A DNA stretch of 64,000 bases from Chelonoidis abingdonii (Eukaryota > Chordata > Testudines > Testudinidae). Shown here piece after piece: positions 45,831-59,089 of this stretch. The stretch's first letter is position 1. Each line of letters begins with the position of its first letter. Location of the stretch: contig NC_133771.1 in NCBI RefSeq assembly GCF_003597395.2, positions 58,533,709 through 58,597,708 of the forward strand. The letters run 5' to 3'. The position numbers were made by a program, and so were the translations under genes. The notes under the pieces are model-generated. The model was not told the DNA's origin. It saw only the letters and a list, made by a program, of their open reading frames with translations, and searched no databases.

Positions 45831-46339
45831 AACACAGGCCTCTTGGCCTGTGGTGGAGAGGCTGCCACCCCAGGAGGGGGATGGTGGTGGCAGGGGGATG
45901 CAGGCCCACACAACTCCACTGCATCCCATCCCAGGGCCCTAACAGTGGCAGAGTGGCCTGCCACTGGGTCAGCAGGGAAATCTGGCCACTACAAGCTGGC
46001 TGGCTGTCAGTCAGCAACACATTTACCCAGCTGAATAATGTTCAGCTCCCCTGGGCTACTTCCTAGACTCCCGTTTGAGGGGGTACTTGGGTCCCGAGGT
46101 CATTGTCCATCTTGCTGGGGTAAACAGCTAATGGCAGCCTCAGCAACTCCTCAAAGTCTCTGGTGACGGGCAACTCTGGCAGTCCCTCCAGCTCTCAGGC
46201 ACTGCAGCAGTTGCTGTTGGGTCTGAGTTCCAGCAAGCTTGCTACAAGGGCCATGAGATCATTAGTGGCCTAGGTAAGGGCCTTGAGTTAACATTGCAAA
46301 TAAAAGATATCACCTCCAGCAGAACAGTTACCTCAAACA

Positions 46340-48483
46340 CTGTGGATACGTCTACACTACGGGATTATTCCGATTTTACATAAACCTGTTTTGTAAAACA
46401 TTGTATAAAGTTGAGTGCAAGCGGCCACACTAAGCACATTAATTTGGTGGTGTGCGTCCATGGTCCGAGGCAGGCGTTGATTTCTGGAGCGTTGCACTGT
46501 GGGTAGCTATTCCGTAGCTATCCCATAGTTCCCGCAGTCTCCCCCACCCCTTGGCATTCTGGGTTGAGATCCCAGTGGCTGATGGGGCAAAAATCATTGT
46601 CGCGGGTGGTTCTGGGTAAATGTTGTCAGTCATTCCTTCCTCCGGGAAAGCAACGGCAGACAATCATTTCGCTCCCTTTTTCCCTGGATTGCCCTGGCAG
46701 ATGCCATAGCACGGCAACCATGGAGCCCGTTCAGCTTTTTTTTACTGTCACTGTATGTGTACTGGATGCTGCTGACAGAGGCGATACTGCAGCGCTACAC
46801 AACAGCATTCATTTGCCTTTGTATGACAGCAGAGACGGTTATCAGTTGTTCTGTACTGTCTACTGCACCATTGTAAATTGGCAATGAGATGACAGTTATC
46901 TGTCGTTCTGTACCATCTGTTGCTGTCATGGATGCCCCTGGTTGAGGTTGTTGGGGACGCAAAGACAAAAATGGGAATGACTCCCTGAGTCAATCCCTTC
47001 TTTATGGTATCTAAAAGTAGAGTCAGTCCTGCCTAGAATATGGGGCAAGTGTACTAGAGAACCCCACTGTATCAGACAGCACAGCTGCTCCATGTCAGAT
47101 CCCGCAGAAATGATGAGCAGCATGCCATTCTAAGGGGTGCCCCTGCAACAACTCCACCCGTTGCTTCCCTCCTATCCCAACCTTCCTGGGCTACCGTGGC
47201 AGTGTCCCCCCCATTTGTGTGATGAAGTAATAAAGAATGCAGGAATAAGAAACACTGACTTGTTAGTGAGATAAAATGAGGGGGAGGCAGCCTCCAGCTG
47301 CTATGATAGTCCAGGGCAGGACCAATTAAGCGGTGCGGGGGAGAGAAGCCCAGCATATCCGCTGCTATGATACTCCAGGCAGTACAGAATCTTTCTTTAC
47401 ATCTGAAAGGGAAGAGGCTGATGGAGCTCAGCCCCCCCGTGGCTATGAATGAGGACAGTACCAAGCCCGTTCTGTACCATCTACTAGCAATGACTGGGAA
47501 TCATTTCTATTTTTACCCAACACCCCGGCCAGTCTCCCTGAGACCAAGCCAGGAGCACTCACGGGCTCAGACCAGGACGGCTATCAGTCCCTATTGTAGT
47601 GTCCTGGGCACAGGGAGGAAAGAACAGAGTGTGCTACTGTTTTTACTGCTGGCAGCACTGTGTCAAACAGCAGCATGCAAGTAAACATAGGGTGAACATA
47701 TAAAAAGTCAAGAAACAAGTTTTTCTTCTTTCTATCATGGAGGGGGAGGGTGGTAAATTGACGAGATAATGACCCTGAACCACCCGACAATGTGTTTGAC
47801 CCTACAGGATTGGAAGCTCAGCCAAGAATGCAAATGATTTGCAGAGACTGTGGGGACTGTGGGGATAGCTGGATGCTCGTAACCCCTCCCTCCATCCATG
47901 AGCATCCATTTGATTCTTTTGGCTTTCCGATTCACTCGCTTGTCACAACAGCACTGGCTGTGGCCCTCTGTATCAAATCACGCTGGAGATTTTTTTTCAA
48001 AATGCTTTGGCATTTTCCGTCTTCTATAACGGAGCTCTGATAGAAACAATTTGTCTCGGCCAGAACAAGTGATCAGCTCCCCGTATCTCCCATATGGCGC
48101 ATGCCTGGAAGCCTCTTTTGGGATTTGGTAACTGCACCACCACCTGTGCTGATCAGAGCTCCACGCTCGACAAACAGGAAATTAAATTTAAAAGTTCGCA
48201 GGGCTTTTCCTGTCTAGCTGGCGACTGCATCCGAGTTCTGATTGCTGTCCAGAGCAGTCACAGTGGAGCACTGTGGGATACTGCCTGGTGGCCAATACCA
48301 TCGATTTGCAGCCACATTAACTCTAATCCGATATGGTAATACCGATTTTAGCGCTACTCCTCTCGTTGGGGAGGAGTACAGAAACCGATTTAAAGAACCC
48401 TTTATATCGATATAAAGGGCCTTGTTGTGTGGATAGGTACAGCGTTAAATCGGTTTAAACACGTAGTGTAGATCAGGCCACAG
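46340..48483. mobile_element. 2.1-kb DNA element with short TIRs, full-length copy
   Basis: The left end CTGTGGATACGTCTACACTA and right end GTAGTGTAGATCAGGCCACAG are imperfect inverted repeats around CTACACTACG. Subterminal sequence is AT-rich ('taaatcggtttaaac'). Internal short motifs recur. Minus-strand frames at 46439-46663, 47072-47464 and 47584-47790 are open for 68-130 codons and may be fragments of a decayed element-encoded protein, but no transposase motif was recognised. A reverse-oriented partial copy occupies 1-1316. Confidence 0.65.
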
Positions 48484-48759
48484 TTAGGGCTCTGGTTTAA
48501 CATGGATCTAAGAGTGCAGCCTACTGTGTCACCTATTCATGCATGGCTCTCATTCAAGTATTGATTTGTCCTTTTCTGGAGGAAGCTGACAAAAATCACA
48601 GCTAGCAGTCGTAGATTTAGGACATTTGAATAATAATTAATTTTAAGCTCCTTGTTTCCAAAATGTGTTGCCAGCACAGGGCACTAACTGAGAAAGAACT
48701 CCCTCATCCAGTACTCCATTTTCAAGGAATCCATGGTGCAGACTGAAGTAGAAATGTAT
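48484..48759. other. Unrecognised spacer between two DNA elements
   Basis: No feature recognised. Confidence 0.4.
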
Positions 48760-49454
48760 GGGCATGGATACACTTGCAGATGTAGAGCGCTTTGAGTTAA
48801 ATCAGCCCTTGTAGAGCACAGTAGGGAAAGCGCTGCAGTCTGTCCACACTGACAGCATCCTGGCATGGCCACATTAGCGGCTCTTGCAATGGCCACAGAG
48901 AGCAGTGCATTATGGTAGCTATCCCAGCATGGAAGTTTCTGCATCATGCTTTTCAAATGGGAGGAGGGTTGGGGTGGAGTGTGTTGTGTTTATGTGGGGG
49001 GAAAGAGAGTGGGTTTTGTGGGGCTGGGAGCATGTTAGCATGCTGTCGTGTAAGTTCAGAGAGCAGCAGACCTCCCCCATGCCTATCTCTCTCTCTTACA
49101 CACACAACATTCCACTCTAATGGTTTGCATGCTGGCCGTCAGAAATGGAGCTTTGAGAGTGCATTTCTGCAGGGGCTCAAAACAATGACAAGAGTGGCCA
49201 CTTGACTTAAGGGGATTATGGGATGTTTCTAGAGGCCGATCAGACTGCAGTAATGCAACACCTTGTTCACATTGATGCCCGTGAGTTGTAGCCAAGGCGC
49301 AGCAAACGTTAGTCCTCTCACCAAGCTGGAGTACCAGGAGTGCTCTAGCTGCAGAGTCAGAGGGCTCTATGTGCCTTGCCAGTGTGGATGGGGAGTGAGC
49401 TGGTGCACACAGATCTCCTTTATTGCACATTGACTCGCAAGTGTAGCCAAGCCC
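48760..49454. mobile_element. 695-bp MITE with ~20-bp TIRs
   Basis: The left end GGGCATGGATACACTTGCAG and right end GCAAGTGTAGCCAAGCCC are inverted. The subterminal 'gtagagcgctttgagttaaa' and 'gcgctgcagtctgtccacac' blocks are characteristic of an abundant reptile MITE. A TSD was not resolved. ORFs inside are chance. Confidence 0.75.
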
Positions 49455-52400
49455 TTAGCCTGGTAACTCTCCAGAGCAAAACCTTTAGAAATACAAAAAG
49501 ATTCTGATTAGCTCAGTAAGGAATGTCTGTAAAAGTCAAAGTTTATTGATTGGCAGATGGTGCAGCCCTGGATCTGGCTCCCCAAAGAAATTAGCTGCAT
49601 CAAAGCAGTAGTACAAGTGTCCCAGATGTAGAATGGCTGTAGGATTTAGTGCCTCGCAAATATCACATTTTCAAAAAGCAAATGAAGGTTACCTACAGCG
49701 TCCAAATGTGTCATTTTAGGGTAAGGGCATCATTCTATCCCTGTCCAAATCTGGGAATGTTTTCAGATGCATTTAGTTCTTTTTCTAGAAACAGCCAAGC
49801 CGCCATTACATCATAGAATGATGATGTATCAAAGCAAACTTTCTATACAAAGAAAAATTACTATGTATTCTTTCCCACAACCTTTATTTCTTCCTATTCA
49901 ACACTTTTCTTCCATCTCTTGATGTCTCTGTTTTCCCTCAGCTTAGTATGTCTATACTTTGTCTTTTTAAATATTTGCTAATTTCTCTGTCATGAACATT
50001 CCCTTCAAGACATTTTTCTTTTCTGATTTGACACCACTTTTCCCCTCAGGCCCTTTCTTTCTGGTTTTCTCCTGTCTCTCTCTGTGTCTTGATGCCTCTC
50101 ACCCCATGTTCACAGGTCTTCTTACAATGGAGCCCAGAACATTTGTCTTGCTCACCATACAAATGCAGGTGATGAGAGTGTTCCAGAGAGTGAGAGAGAT
50201 TTGATGTCATCTTGTGACTGCAGGAGAGCTGACAGCCTTTGCAGTGCAACCACAAACATGGAATTTAATCTTGATTCATAAGACAAAAAGCCAGATTCAC
50301 TGATTTGTGCTGCAACACTTCTAGTTTATGGCTGCTTTGTGTCATAAGGGCTGTGCAGAACAGCTGGGGTGCACCAGTGAATCTGACCCAATCTTTTGAC
50401 TGGAGCTGGTTGAAGAAATAGGGAGGAAAACCAAAACAAAACAAACTACTATTTTGGTAAACCCACCACTCCCCATTTTTGGTCACCATGAGACATTTTG
50501 ACAAAAATCAGAACTGAACATTTGAATTTTGAAACATTGTGACCAGCTCTAATTTTGACAGATAGTGGTGTTTAGTAACGCCTGTGTGCTCTCCCTCCTA
50601 TGGTGAACCTACTGAAGGAAGAAATCACCACACGGTTTTTATGTTGCAGAGCACCTGGCATATTCTCTCCTCCTGTGGGGAAATCAGGCTGCGTCATTAA
50701 CTTCCCCAGGTTGTGCACAAAGATAGCTGCCGCTCCGTGCAGCATCTTGGCCTACCTCTCACCTCTTTCAGCTCATTAGTTACCGCCTTTCTTGTGACTG
50801 TCCATTACCCCTTTAACTCAAAGTAGGTAAAAACCACAGAGAAGACTTAACACTACTCCTAGCAGCTTTATCTACTGCACAGATTTCAACTCAGCAGTTA
50901 ACAGGTGTTGTAAGGAAGCATGCTGTGCAGAGAGGCTCTTCCTTGGCTCCACATCCAATTGGAGGGGAGAAGATGTGAATTAACAAGGGCAGGATGATTA
51001 AAGTCCAGCTGTGAAGCACAGAATGTTCCCCTCAGCATTTTAAACAGAAGGCAAACAACTTCACAAGCAAATCATTTAGTATTATTGGTTGAAGAGACCC
51101 TCTTTAATAATAAAAAGAGTACAGAATGTAGAGAACAGAGAAAAGAGATATGGTTTCTTTAAAGAAAAGAAAAATGAAGTTCACCACACATACCAGCTAT
51201 TATTTCCCTTCCTGCCCCCACAATAGGCTGCAAGTGTTTCCTAACTATCCCACTGATACCTTGTGTTTTAACCATCTGTACAATAAAAGGGGCCCCCAAG
51301 CCTTCCAAACTACACACAGTAGCAGGAGAGTCTGGAGTCATCTCAGGCAGCAACAACTGTTGGATTAGTAACTTTCAGTGCAGTTAAAACACCACCTCTC
51401 CTTTCCTTATTGCTTATGGGAACAGAGACTTTCAACCAACACTGGACACTGAGGATTCCCAACCAGCTAATATATTTTCTCCCTCCCTCCAAATATCATG
51501 GAATATTGACCATCACTCTGCTTAGCAGGTTCACTCTTGTTCTATTATAAGCTCTCCAAGTGTCCCTCCACAGTAACACAACAAGAAAGGGAGAGAGGTT
51601 GCCTCAGTACATCACAGTATTGAGCATATGAATAATATTATTGCAGTTACATTTTTTGCCTGTGTACCTGCAGGAATAATAAAAATTGTCTGAGACCCTC
51701 ATATCCTGGTAGTGTCTAATATGCCCAGTGCTGAATCCAGATTGAGTGGCATCATGAAGAAGTACAGAGGCAGAGTAGCAGCACTAGTGAGTATTTCCTA
51801 ATGAGTGCAGCTTAACATAAGAAAGTCCCTGTGGCAATAAGGATTCAGTTGCTCTCCTATGCAGTCAGTGCTCAACTGTCCTTTGGGAAAAGAAAGTTGA
51901 GAAATGTAGACTGAAAACAGTCCATTTCAGGTCCCAAACCTATGTTTCATTTGCACCCAAAACACCCCCTTTCAGAAAAAGAAATACAGAATTAAACCTT
52001 AATTGTCTACTTCCCAATGCCATTGAGAAATAAAAGATGCACAGTACAAATAAATTAAACACATTAAAACAAGCTTCATGTCTGCCAATGCAACATAGCT
52101 TCAAACCCCACATTTGTTCATACTCCGGGTACAAGTTTCTAAGGCTGACAGGCTGAATTTATAGCCTGAGGATTATCTTTTAAGCAGTGTCTCATTGCTA
52201 TGTTCTTAAGGATTTTTTTTTTAAAACATCCTGCACTAGTAATTTGAAGAGCTTAATAGTACTATCAGCATTCATATACCGGAGATTTGTTTTTCTTTTA
52301 TGCATAGTGATATGTTGTTACCTATAGTGATAAATAGAACGTCTAAAAGAAATATGTATAGCAACTTAACTCATCATCACGACAATTTTCAATATATCTG

Positions 52401-53429
52401 TTACTACAACAGCACTCTCAGTACTTAGCAGTAGTAGTATCCACAAGGGGCCAGACCCTGCCTCCCAGAAAAGAGTACTGGATCCAGAAAGTATGGTGGA
52501 CATGTACTAGAAAGGAGTAAATACTGAATACAATTGTGGACATTTGTTCAAATAAAAAACAAATTATTTTGAGGGAATTCAAGCCAATTTTAATTGACTT
52601 TCTATGAACAGTCATATGAGCAATTATTTGTTTGTAGAAAAAGAAATCATCACAAATATTTGTGATAAAGATGTAATTCCAAGAATGGTTATGACCACAA
52701 GTGACTCATTCAATCCTACATCCTGCTTAGAAGTGTTTTCAATTATGCAGCCACAGTGCAGAAAAACATGTTGTGACCAATCACACAACAGTTTTGAAAC
52801 AGTTGAATAATTATGAATAAATCAATTTGTAAAAAAAGTTTAAATCTGTTCATGGATAATACACAAAAAAAAGAAAAAAGATGCTAAATTTAATTGTCTA
52901 CCTCAAATAATTTTCCTGCTCTATTCTGCACACTGAAGGCCAGAGTTCGCTCTCATACTCAGGTATAAATCTGCAGTATCTTCTCTGACCTCACTGAAGT
53001 AATTCTAGATTTATAACAAAGTAAACTTGAGTAATTTATGTTCAAGAAGAATGAAATTTCAAAGGGTGAGACTAACTAATGGTTATGCACAGACTATTTT
53101 TTTGTCCCGTGTTGGTATAGTGCCTAACACAATGGGATCCTGGTTTGGGACCATAGTGCCTAAAAGTCCTTGTAATACAAAACAATAGTAATTAATTCAT
53201 GAATAAAATTGTTTATCTGTTTGAAGTTTCAGAATGCAGGTCTAAGAGAAGTGTTCACAGTTTTATTATATAATGAACAATATTGGAAGCAGATTTTAAG
53301 TGAGAGATGAAATCACAATAATCTTACAATACATTCCCTGGCTTTTGGACCAAAATTCCTGTAGGGAATGTGAAAAAGTCTCAAATACTACAATGACGAG
53401 GGCCACAAATAAATAACCACCAACATTTA
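49455..53429. other. Mostly unrecognised intergenic sequence
   Basis: About 4 kb, AT-rich, without a recognised exon. 53105-53190 ('atagtgcctaacacaatggg') is an old repeat fragment. Confidence 0.45.
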
Positions 53430-53535
53430 TACTGTAGTAGAGTGTAGAGGCTTCAACACCAGAGCCCCATTGTGCTGGGCATTGTATAATATAGTAAATA
53501 AGGATCCCAGCCTCAGAGAGTTTACAATATGATCA
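53430..53535 (+). repeat. Old MIR/L2-like SINE fragment
   Basis: 'ccattgtgctgggcattgta' then 'cctcagagagtttacaatat', as in 37745-37862. Confidence 0.5.
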
Positions 53536-53597
53536 ACAGACAGACACACACTACTTTCAGTCTTAATGATTCATTTAAAATTTAAGAATCAACCATC

Positions 53598-53784
53598 GTA
53601 AAAGCAGCAGAGAATCCTGTGGCACCTTATAGACTAACAGACATTTTGGATCATGAGCTTTCATGGGTGAAAGGTATTCACCCACGAAAGCTCATGATCC
53701 AAAACGTCTGTTAGTCTATAAGGTGCCACAGGATTCTCTACTGCTTTTACAGATTCAGACTAACACGGCTACCCTTCTGATACT
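53598..53784 (+). mobile_element. PLE tail in a near-perfect palindrome
   Basis: Arms 53598-53671 and 53677-53750 (74 bp each) match at about 71 of 74 positions around a 5-nt AGGTA loop. Only the right arm continues into the tail 'agattcagactaacacggct' to 53784. The arm sequence is the PLE 3' tail also present at 20821-20911, and degraded at 62464-62630. Confidence 0.8.
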
Positions 53785-54429
53785 TGCAACCATTGTAAAG
53801 TCTCCATGAGAAGCAATAAGGTGTGTGATGGTCTTTGTATAGCCATTCATTCTGAACAAAAATTGCTCTTCCAAACTGAGAACCTCACAGCAGATGAGCA
53901 GGCAGGCACTGTGGAAATTTAATGATGCAGTACACAAAACAGTAGTTACATAGGAGCACACATTCCCCCATTCCTACATGGCATTCCCATCATCAGGATG
54001 ATAACTGAACTGTGCAAAATGCTTGCAATGAAACCTGAACTCACTTGACATTAGCTCAGTTTTGGGTTTATCACTGAACCCAAAACTCAGCCCATAAAAC
54101 ATTTTGCGGGCATTAAGATCTGCAGCCCCTTTACTGGTGAAACATTTGTGCAGGGGCTGTCTAGCTTGCAAAACTCTTCCAGCTCTGGTCTGCTGTTGAT
54201 CAGGTGATAGTAGAGGACTGCTTCCCCTAGCTTGTACCATTGTGAGCAGGTACCTGATGTGGCTGATGTCCAGTAAGGGACTGATACATCTCCTGCCAAA
54301 GTCAACTGAAAGACTTGCACTGTCTTCAATGCAAGTTGGATTGGGTCCTGAGCAAAGACAAGGTTTCTGGAGGGGTGTGTGTGGAGGATTGCCTTGAAGT
54401 GTACCTGGCTTGTGGTGTGTCCACTGACC
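53785..54429. other. Unrecognised sequence
   Basis: No exon or repeat named. Confidence 0.4.
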
Positions 54430-54498
54430 AGCAGCCTACCTTGGGGGTAAGACTAGATGACTCTGGAGGTCCCTTCTAACCCTATTATTCTATGATTG
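54430..54498 (+). mobile_element. CR1/SINE 3' tail fragment
   Basis: 'gactagatgactctggaggt' followed by 'cccttctaaccctattattctatgatt' matches the shared CR1 and Pol III SINE 3' end. Confidence 0.7.
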
Positions 54499-57400
54499 GC
54501 ATGGGGAAGGAAAAGAGGTGCCCCGGTCCCACTGCAATAGATCTTTGTTTCTGTTGTTGGGTTTGTTGTATTGTGTTTGGGATAACAACATCCCATTAGC
54601 CCGTATACTGTTGGACCACTAAGCAACAGACTGACATGGTCAATATATTTTTTATAAAACAATCCTGATTTCTTCTGTCACCAGGTTCTTGAGAGGTACA
54701 GATCTGGGGATTCCATCCCTGTGGAGGAAGGGAGCATAAAAGTACCAATGCTCAGTCCTCAGGTACAGAGATGGATGTCAGCACATCCCTGCACCACATA
54801 AATGCTGGGACCATTAATCAGGCCACTAAAAAATAATTTAATGCAAATATCACTGAACATTAATGAAATTTCCAAGTTTAAGTGAATTGGGCCAGATTCT
54901 CGGCCACATTTAGGCCCTTTGCACTGCTCTGGTGGCACATAAGCTAACTGACTAGCTGGAGGTCCCTCAAGTGTGGGGGGAAATCCCCACCTGGCACAGA
55001 TCAGGCTCTGTACAGGCACTGCCCCCCTCAAAGATAGGTGGACAGAATCTGCTGGGGTGCTGATTCAGTCCAGTTGATCACCAACTTGTGTATATAGCCT
55101 ATGGGGGGAAGAAAGTATTTACAAATAAGTGCAACGTAGAGCAACCCTAAGGCCTACTCTAAACTAACAAGTTTCAGTGACGTATCTATCTTGGTTAGAA
55201 GTGTGAAAAAATCCTCCTCCTGCTTGGCATAATTACACCAACAAAAGCCCCAGTGTTTCCTGGTAGCACTGTATATATGACTTATTCTGTTCAGGAAATG
55301 GTTTAAGCTAGGCTGATAAAAAACCTCTGCATCTCCTCTAGCAGGGCTTGGTGGTATAGTTATATCTATACTGGCAAACCATTTTGTGTGTAGCAAGGGT
55401 TGAAGCTGAATAGGGGGTGGGCAGAACCAGTCCCTAGCACCTTGTGGGAGAACACCCTTGCCCATGGCCTCTCGTGTCTGGTGCCAAATGGAGTTCAGCT
55501 TGGATTCAGGATCAAAGCCATTGTGTCTTGCTGTAAGAAAGAGAAATAAAAAGGGGCTGAGGAACTTCAAACGACACACAGCTACTCCAAGAAAAATATA
55601 CATTACCTCCAGCAAAGCACTGCAGTGTCAGTCAGTCAGCTTAAACTCTGTCATTCATTTCCCTGTTCTAAGGTAATGAAGGTTCTTTCCCCTTAACTCT
55701 TTTCTTCTCCTTTTTCTGGGTGGGAGAAGTCTTTGGATTTTTATAATGCTTAATAATCATGTATGATCAGTCCCCTTGTGGGTATGGCAATCCACTTCTT
55801 TCACCTACATAATTAGAAGGCTTTGTTATGCATAAAATACATGAGGCAGCTAGGGCAGAGTCTTATGAATTGGTGAGCATTCAATAACTATATTAAACAG
55901 TTTCCTTTAGGTCCCTGAAATTGTATTTAGAGGATAGCTGTTGAGAAAACCTGATGAGAAGCACTCTGAATATTCATATTACTCCACTACTCATTCATTG
56001 GATTTAAAAGCAATGGTTTCCTATGGGATTAAGTGTCCCTGAATATCAATAGCATAACTACAATTACCAAGAGCATTACTTGGAAGCAATCAAACAAAGC
56101 AATCAAACAAACATATTAGCTGAGGAATAATGACAATGTTATGTACAAACAATTAGCAAAGTAGGTGTTCGTGATTCTTTCCTAATAGTCTGTAGTTTCT
56201 TCTAATCCATGTCCATGGATAGTGAAATATTAGCATTAAGCCATACATAACCGATAGCAGGATGAAAGGTACTGCTCTGCTTCTACTGCATAATGGATAA
56301 TGTTTGGCCAGAACTTCTTCACACCTAGCAAGGGAGGGTTTATGTAACTATGATACTGTTAGCCAAGTCTGGTTCCTTCCCCTTCTTGGCAATGCACATT
56401 GACGGATTTATACCTACTGAGGATCTGGTCCAGAATGGTCTTTGAAGTGTAAGTGTGAAGGAAGGCAGGCAGGCAGGCCTTTGATAGGTACCTCCACAGC
56501 CGTTCTGTCGTTCCACCTCACAGATGAGATTTTTGGCTTTTGCAAGCTTTTCACATGTAGTTCATTGCTCCTTCCATCTCTGCAGATCTCACTGTTATGC
56601 TATGAAAACCTGGGACTAGACTGGAAGGAGTTGCTAGAATAGATTGGCAAATGAAATGCAGAATCAGAGTTAGGTTTCCATAGGTGAATAGGTAAATGGT
56701 AGAGTGTTCTGGATTGTCCTAAGACATGCTTTCTGAAATATTTTAATTTTGCCACCCTACCGCTTCCCCCACCCACCCACACTTTTGTTAACAAAAATAT
56801 TCCATGAAATTAATTCTGTGCCATTGCAAAAAAAGGAAAGTTTTCTGTTTGCTTTATGTAGAAAGTGAATCTTAATAAAACTTAATAACTATAAATAGAA
56901 ACGGATTCTCAGGACATAGCAGGATTGATTCTGTACTCTGTTACATCAAATTTACATTGGTAGAATTCCATTAATGTCAGTGGTCTTGTTTCTCTTTTCC
57001 TGAAGAGCTATGCTTGGCACAGGAATGGACAGAGGAAGCTAAGATAATTTTATGCCCTTTTTGTGTCTTCCCATACATTCAATCTGACCCAGTGTGTAAG
57101 ATGGAATAGGCTCAGGGCTACTAAAATATACTCAGCTGCAATGGTCACTTTGGGGTGAGACTAACCAGAGCTCAACACTACTCCACCTATAAGTCCTACA
57201 CCAAGGGCAGTGTAGGGCTGGTATACCCTAGTCTATATCATCTGGGGGTAGCCCCTATGTTACTGATAGCAGCTACACCTCCTCTGCAGCCCCTTTGTGG
57301 AGGCAGTGCAGTATAAAACAGGTTATAAGGCAACATAGAATCAGCCCTATTGGAGTTACCCAATACTCAACAGTTCTATGCAGGGGTAAAAATCAGGCCC

Positions 57401-59089
57401 CCCAAAGTCTAACTTACAAGCAAAGTGACTTCAGTTACCACTGCCAAGTCAGTATCATCTTCAGAGTTTGACTAGTGATCCCTCCCAATGTCAGCTATTC
57501 CAGCAAACATCATCAGCCAGATTCTCAGCACTTGGGTCATGGATGGAGAAATGGTGGCAAAGGAGGTTTATTTAAGCCACTTTTGTGTTCCCCATACTCT
57601 GGTGCTGTATGTGGCCCTGCACGTTATAGCATTGTCAGGGCTACTCTAGTTTGCGCTCTGCAAGAAGCAGAGAATAGCCGTATTGCAGTGCAATCCAGCC
57701 ATGCTCCTGCGACCCCTTTGATCTGCCCTTTACAGCAGAGCTGGGAGCAGGGTCAGACAGGGCCCTTACATCAGCTTTACACTAGCTGAGAAGGCCAGAG
57801 TAGCATTAAGGAGCTTTAGGGTAACAGAGAATCAGTTCCTATATGTTAAAAGCAACAAGTTATTCTGCAGAGTTGTACTTTCCAATCTCAAAAAGCTGCT
57901 TCCTCAGTGCAGGCAATTGAGGAGACAGGCGTACCTGGTGGTGTGTTGTGAGTCTCACATCCTGATGTTGCAGCATGACAGCTTACTGCCCTCACACAAT
58001 GACTCAACACCACAATGATTATTTTACAGCAGAATGAAAGGATGTGGCTCTGCAGTTTTTTGGTGGATCCTTGAACCACTAATCAACACGATTTCTTATC
58101 GCTCCCTGTTGTCCTGTTCCTCATTTCTTTAGTTATGTGGTGAGATGGCAAAGAATTCTAGTTGTTCCCAGTGCTGTTTTCACATGTGCCAGACAGCCTT
58201 GGGAGTGCTCCTGTGATCAGCCTGGGGAGTGCTCCTGTGATCAGCTTTCTGCCTAACAGCACAGCTTGATCAGTCACAAACACTTCAGAAGACCTACTTG
58301 CAAGACCCCAAAGATCCACAAATCTCTCAAAGGCCATAAGGTGTCATCATTGTTGTCTGTAGTATGACAAGTGGAAATGAAGAAAGAGGGTCAGGCTTCT
58401 GGTTGGATGTGACTCTGTGGGGCTCATGAGGGCTATCACAAGGCAAACTGCCATGTCTCAGACCACAGAGCCTCAGAATACAACACTGGCTGCTCAGCGT
58501 GCTTAGCAGGAATTCCTTTCCTACAGCTTTGTATGCCTGGTGCATTTATTATTAGTAATGACACACCATTGACTATTCCTTAATGAAGCATAAAGCACAC
58601 ATCAAAGTATAGTGAGGTGTCTTTATGACCGTGCAACAGCAAACAACGGTGTAGTGTGACATGGCAGACCGATAGTAGACCACACCACTTGACTGATTAT
58701 GATGCATCAGATATTTAACAAACTGTGGTTCTGAAATTGAATTGTCTGTGGTTTTTTAGCACCATTTTTTCCCCTCCTTGAGGAAAAAACGAACAGTGTA
58801 TTGTAGCACATCTCTATTAATATTCTAAAGACTTTGACTGAAATCATAGTCATCAAGTGACTGTCACAACAATTCACTCACAAAGCCCTACATTTTAATT
58901 TCTCTGTATTTGAAATGAAATGGGGTAGGTGGGTATAGAGACTCCTCTTTTCAGCTGCTTTGTCCTCCCATACAAAGCCTGGCAGGTTGTAAGTGCAAAA
59001 GGAAGAATATGTGGGATTAGAGCTCAAGGAATGCATCTTTGAAAGATAAATATCCTATGATTAGAAGCATGCTACAAAGGTATAGTCTA
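54499..59089. other. Mostly unrecognised intergenic sequence
   Basis: About 4.6 kb. The longest ORF (153 codons, minus, 55154-55615) has no recognised domain and lies in repeat-like sequence. A short GGCA-type microsatellite lies at about 56460-56478. No promoter, exon or RNA gene recognised. Confidence 0.45.

Noticed and set aside
55154..55615. 153-codon minus-strand ORF
   Set aside because: No recognisable domain, no splice or promoter context, and composition resembles repeat-derived DNA. Too weak to call a gene.
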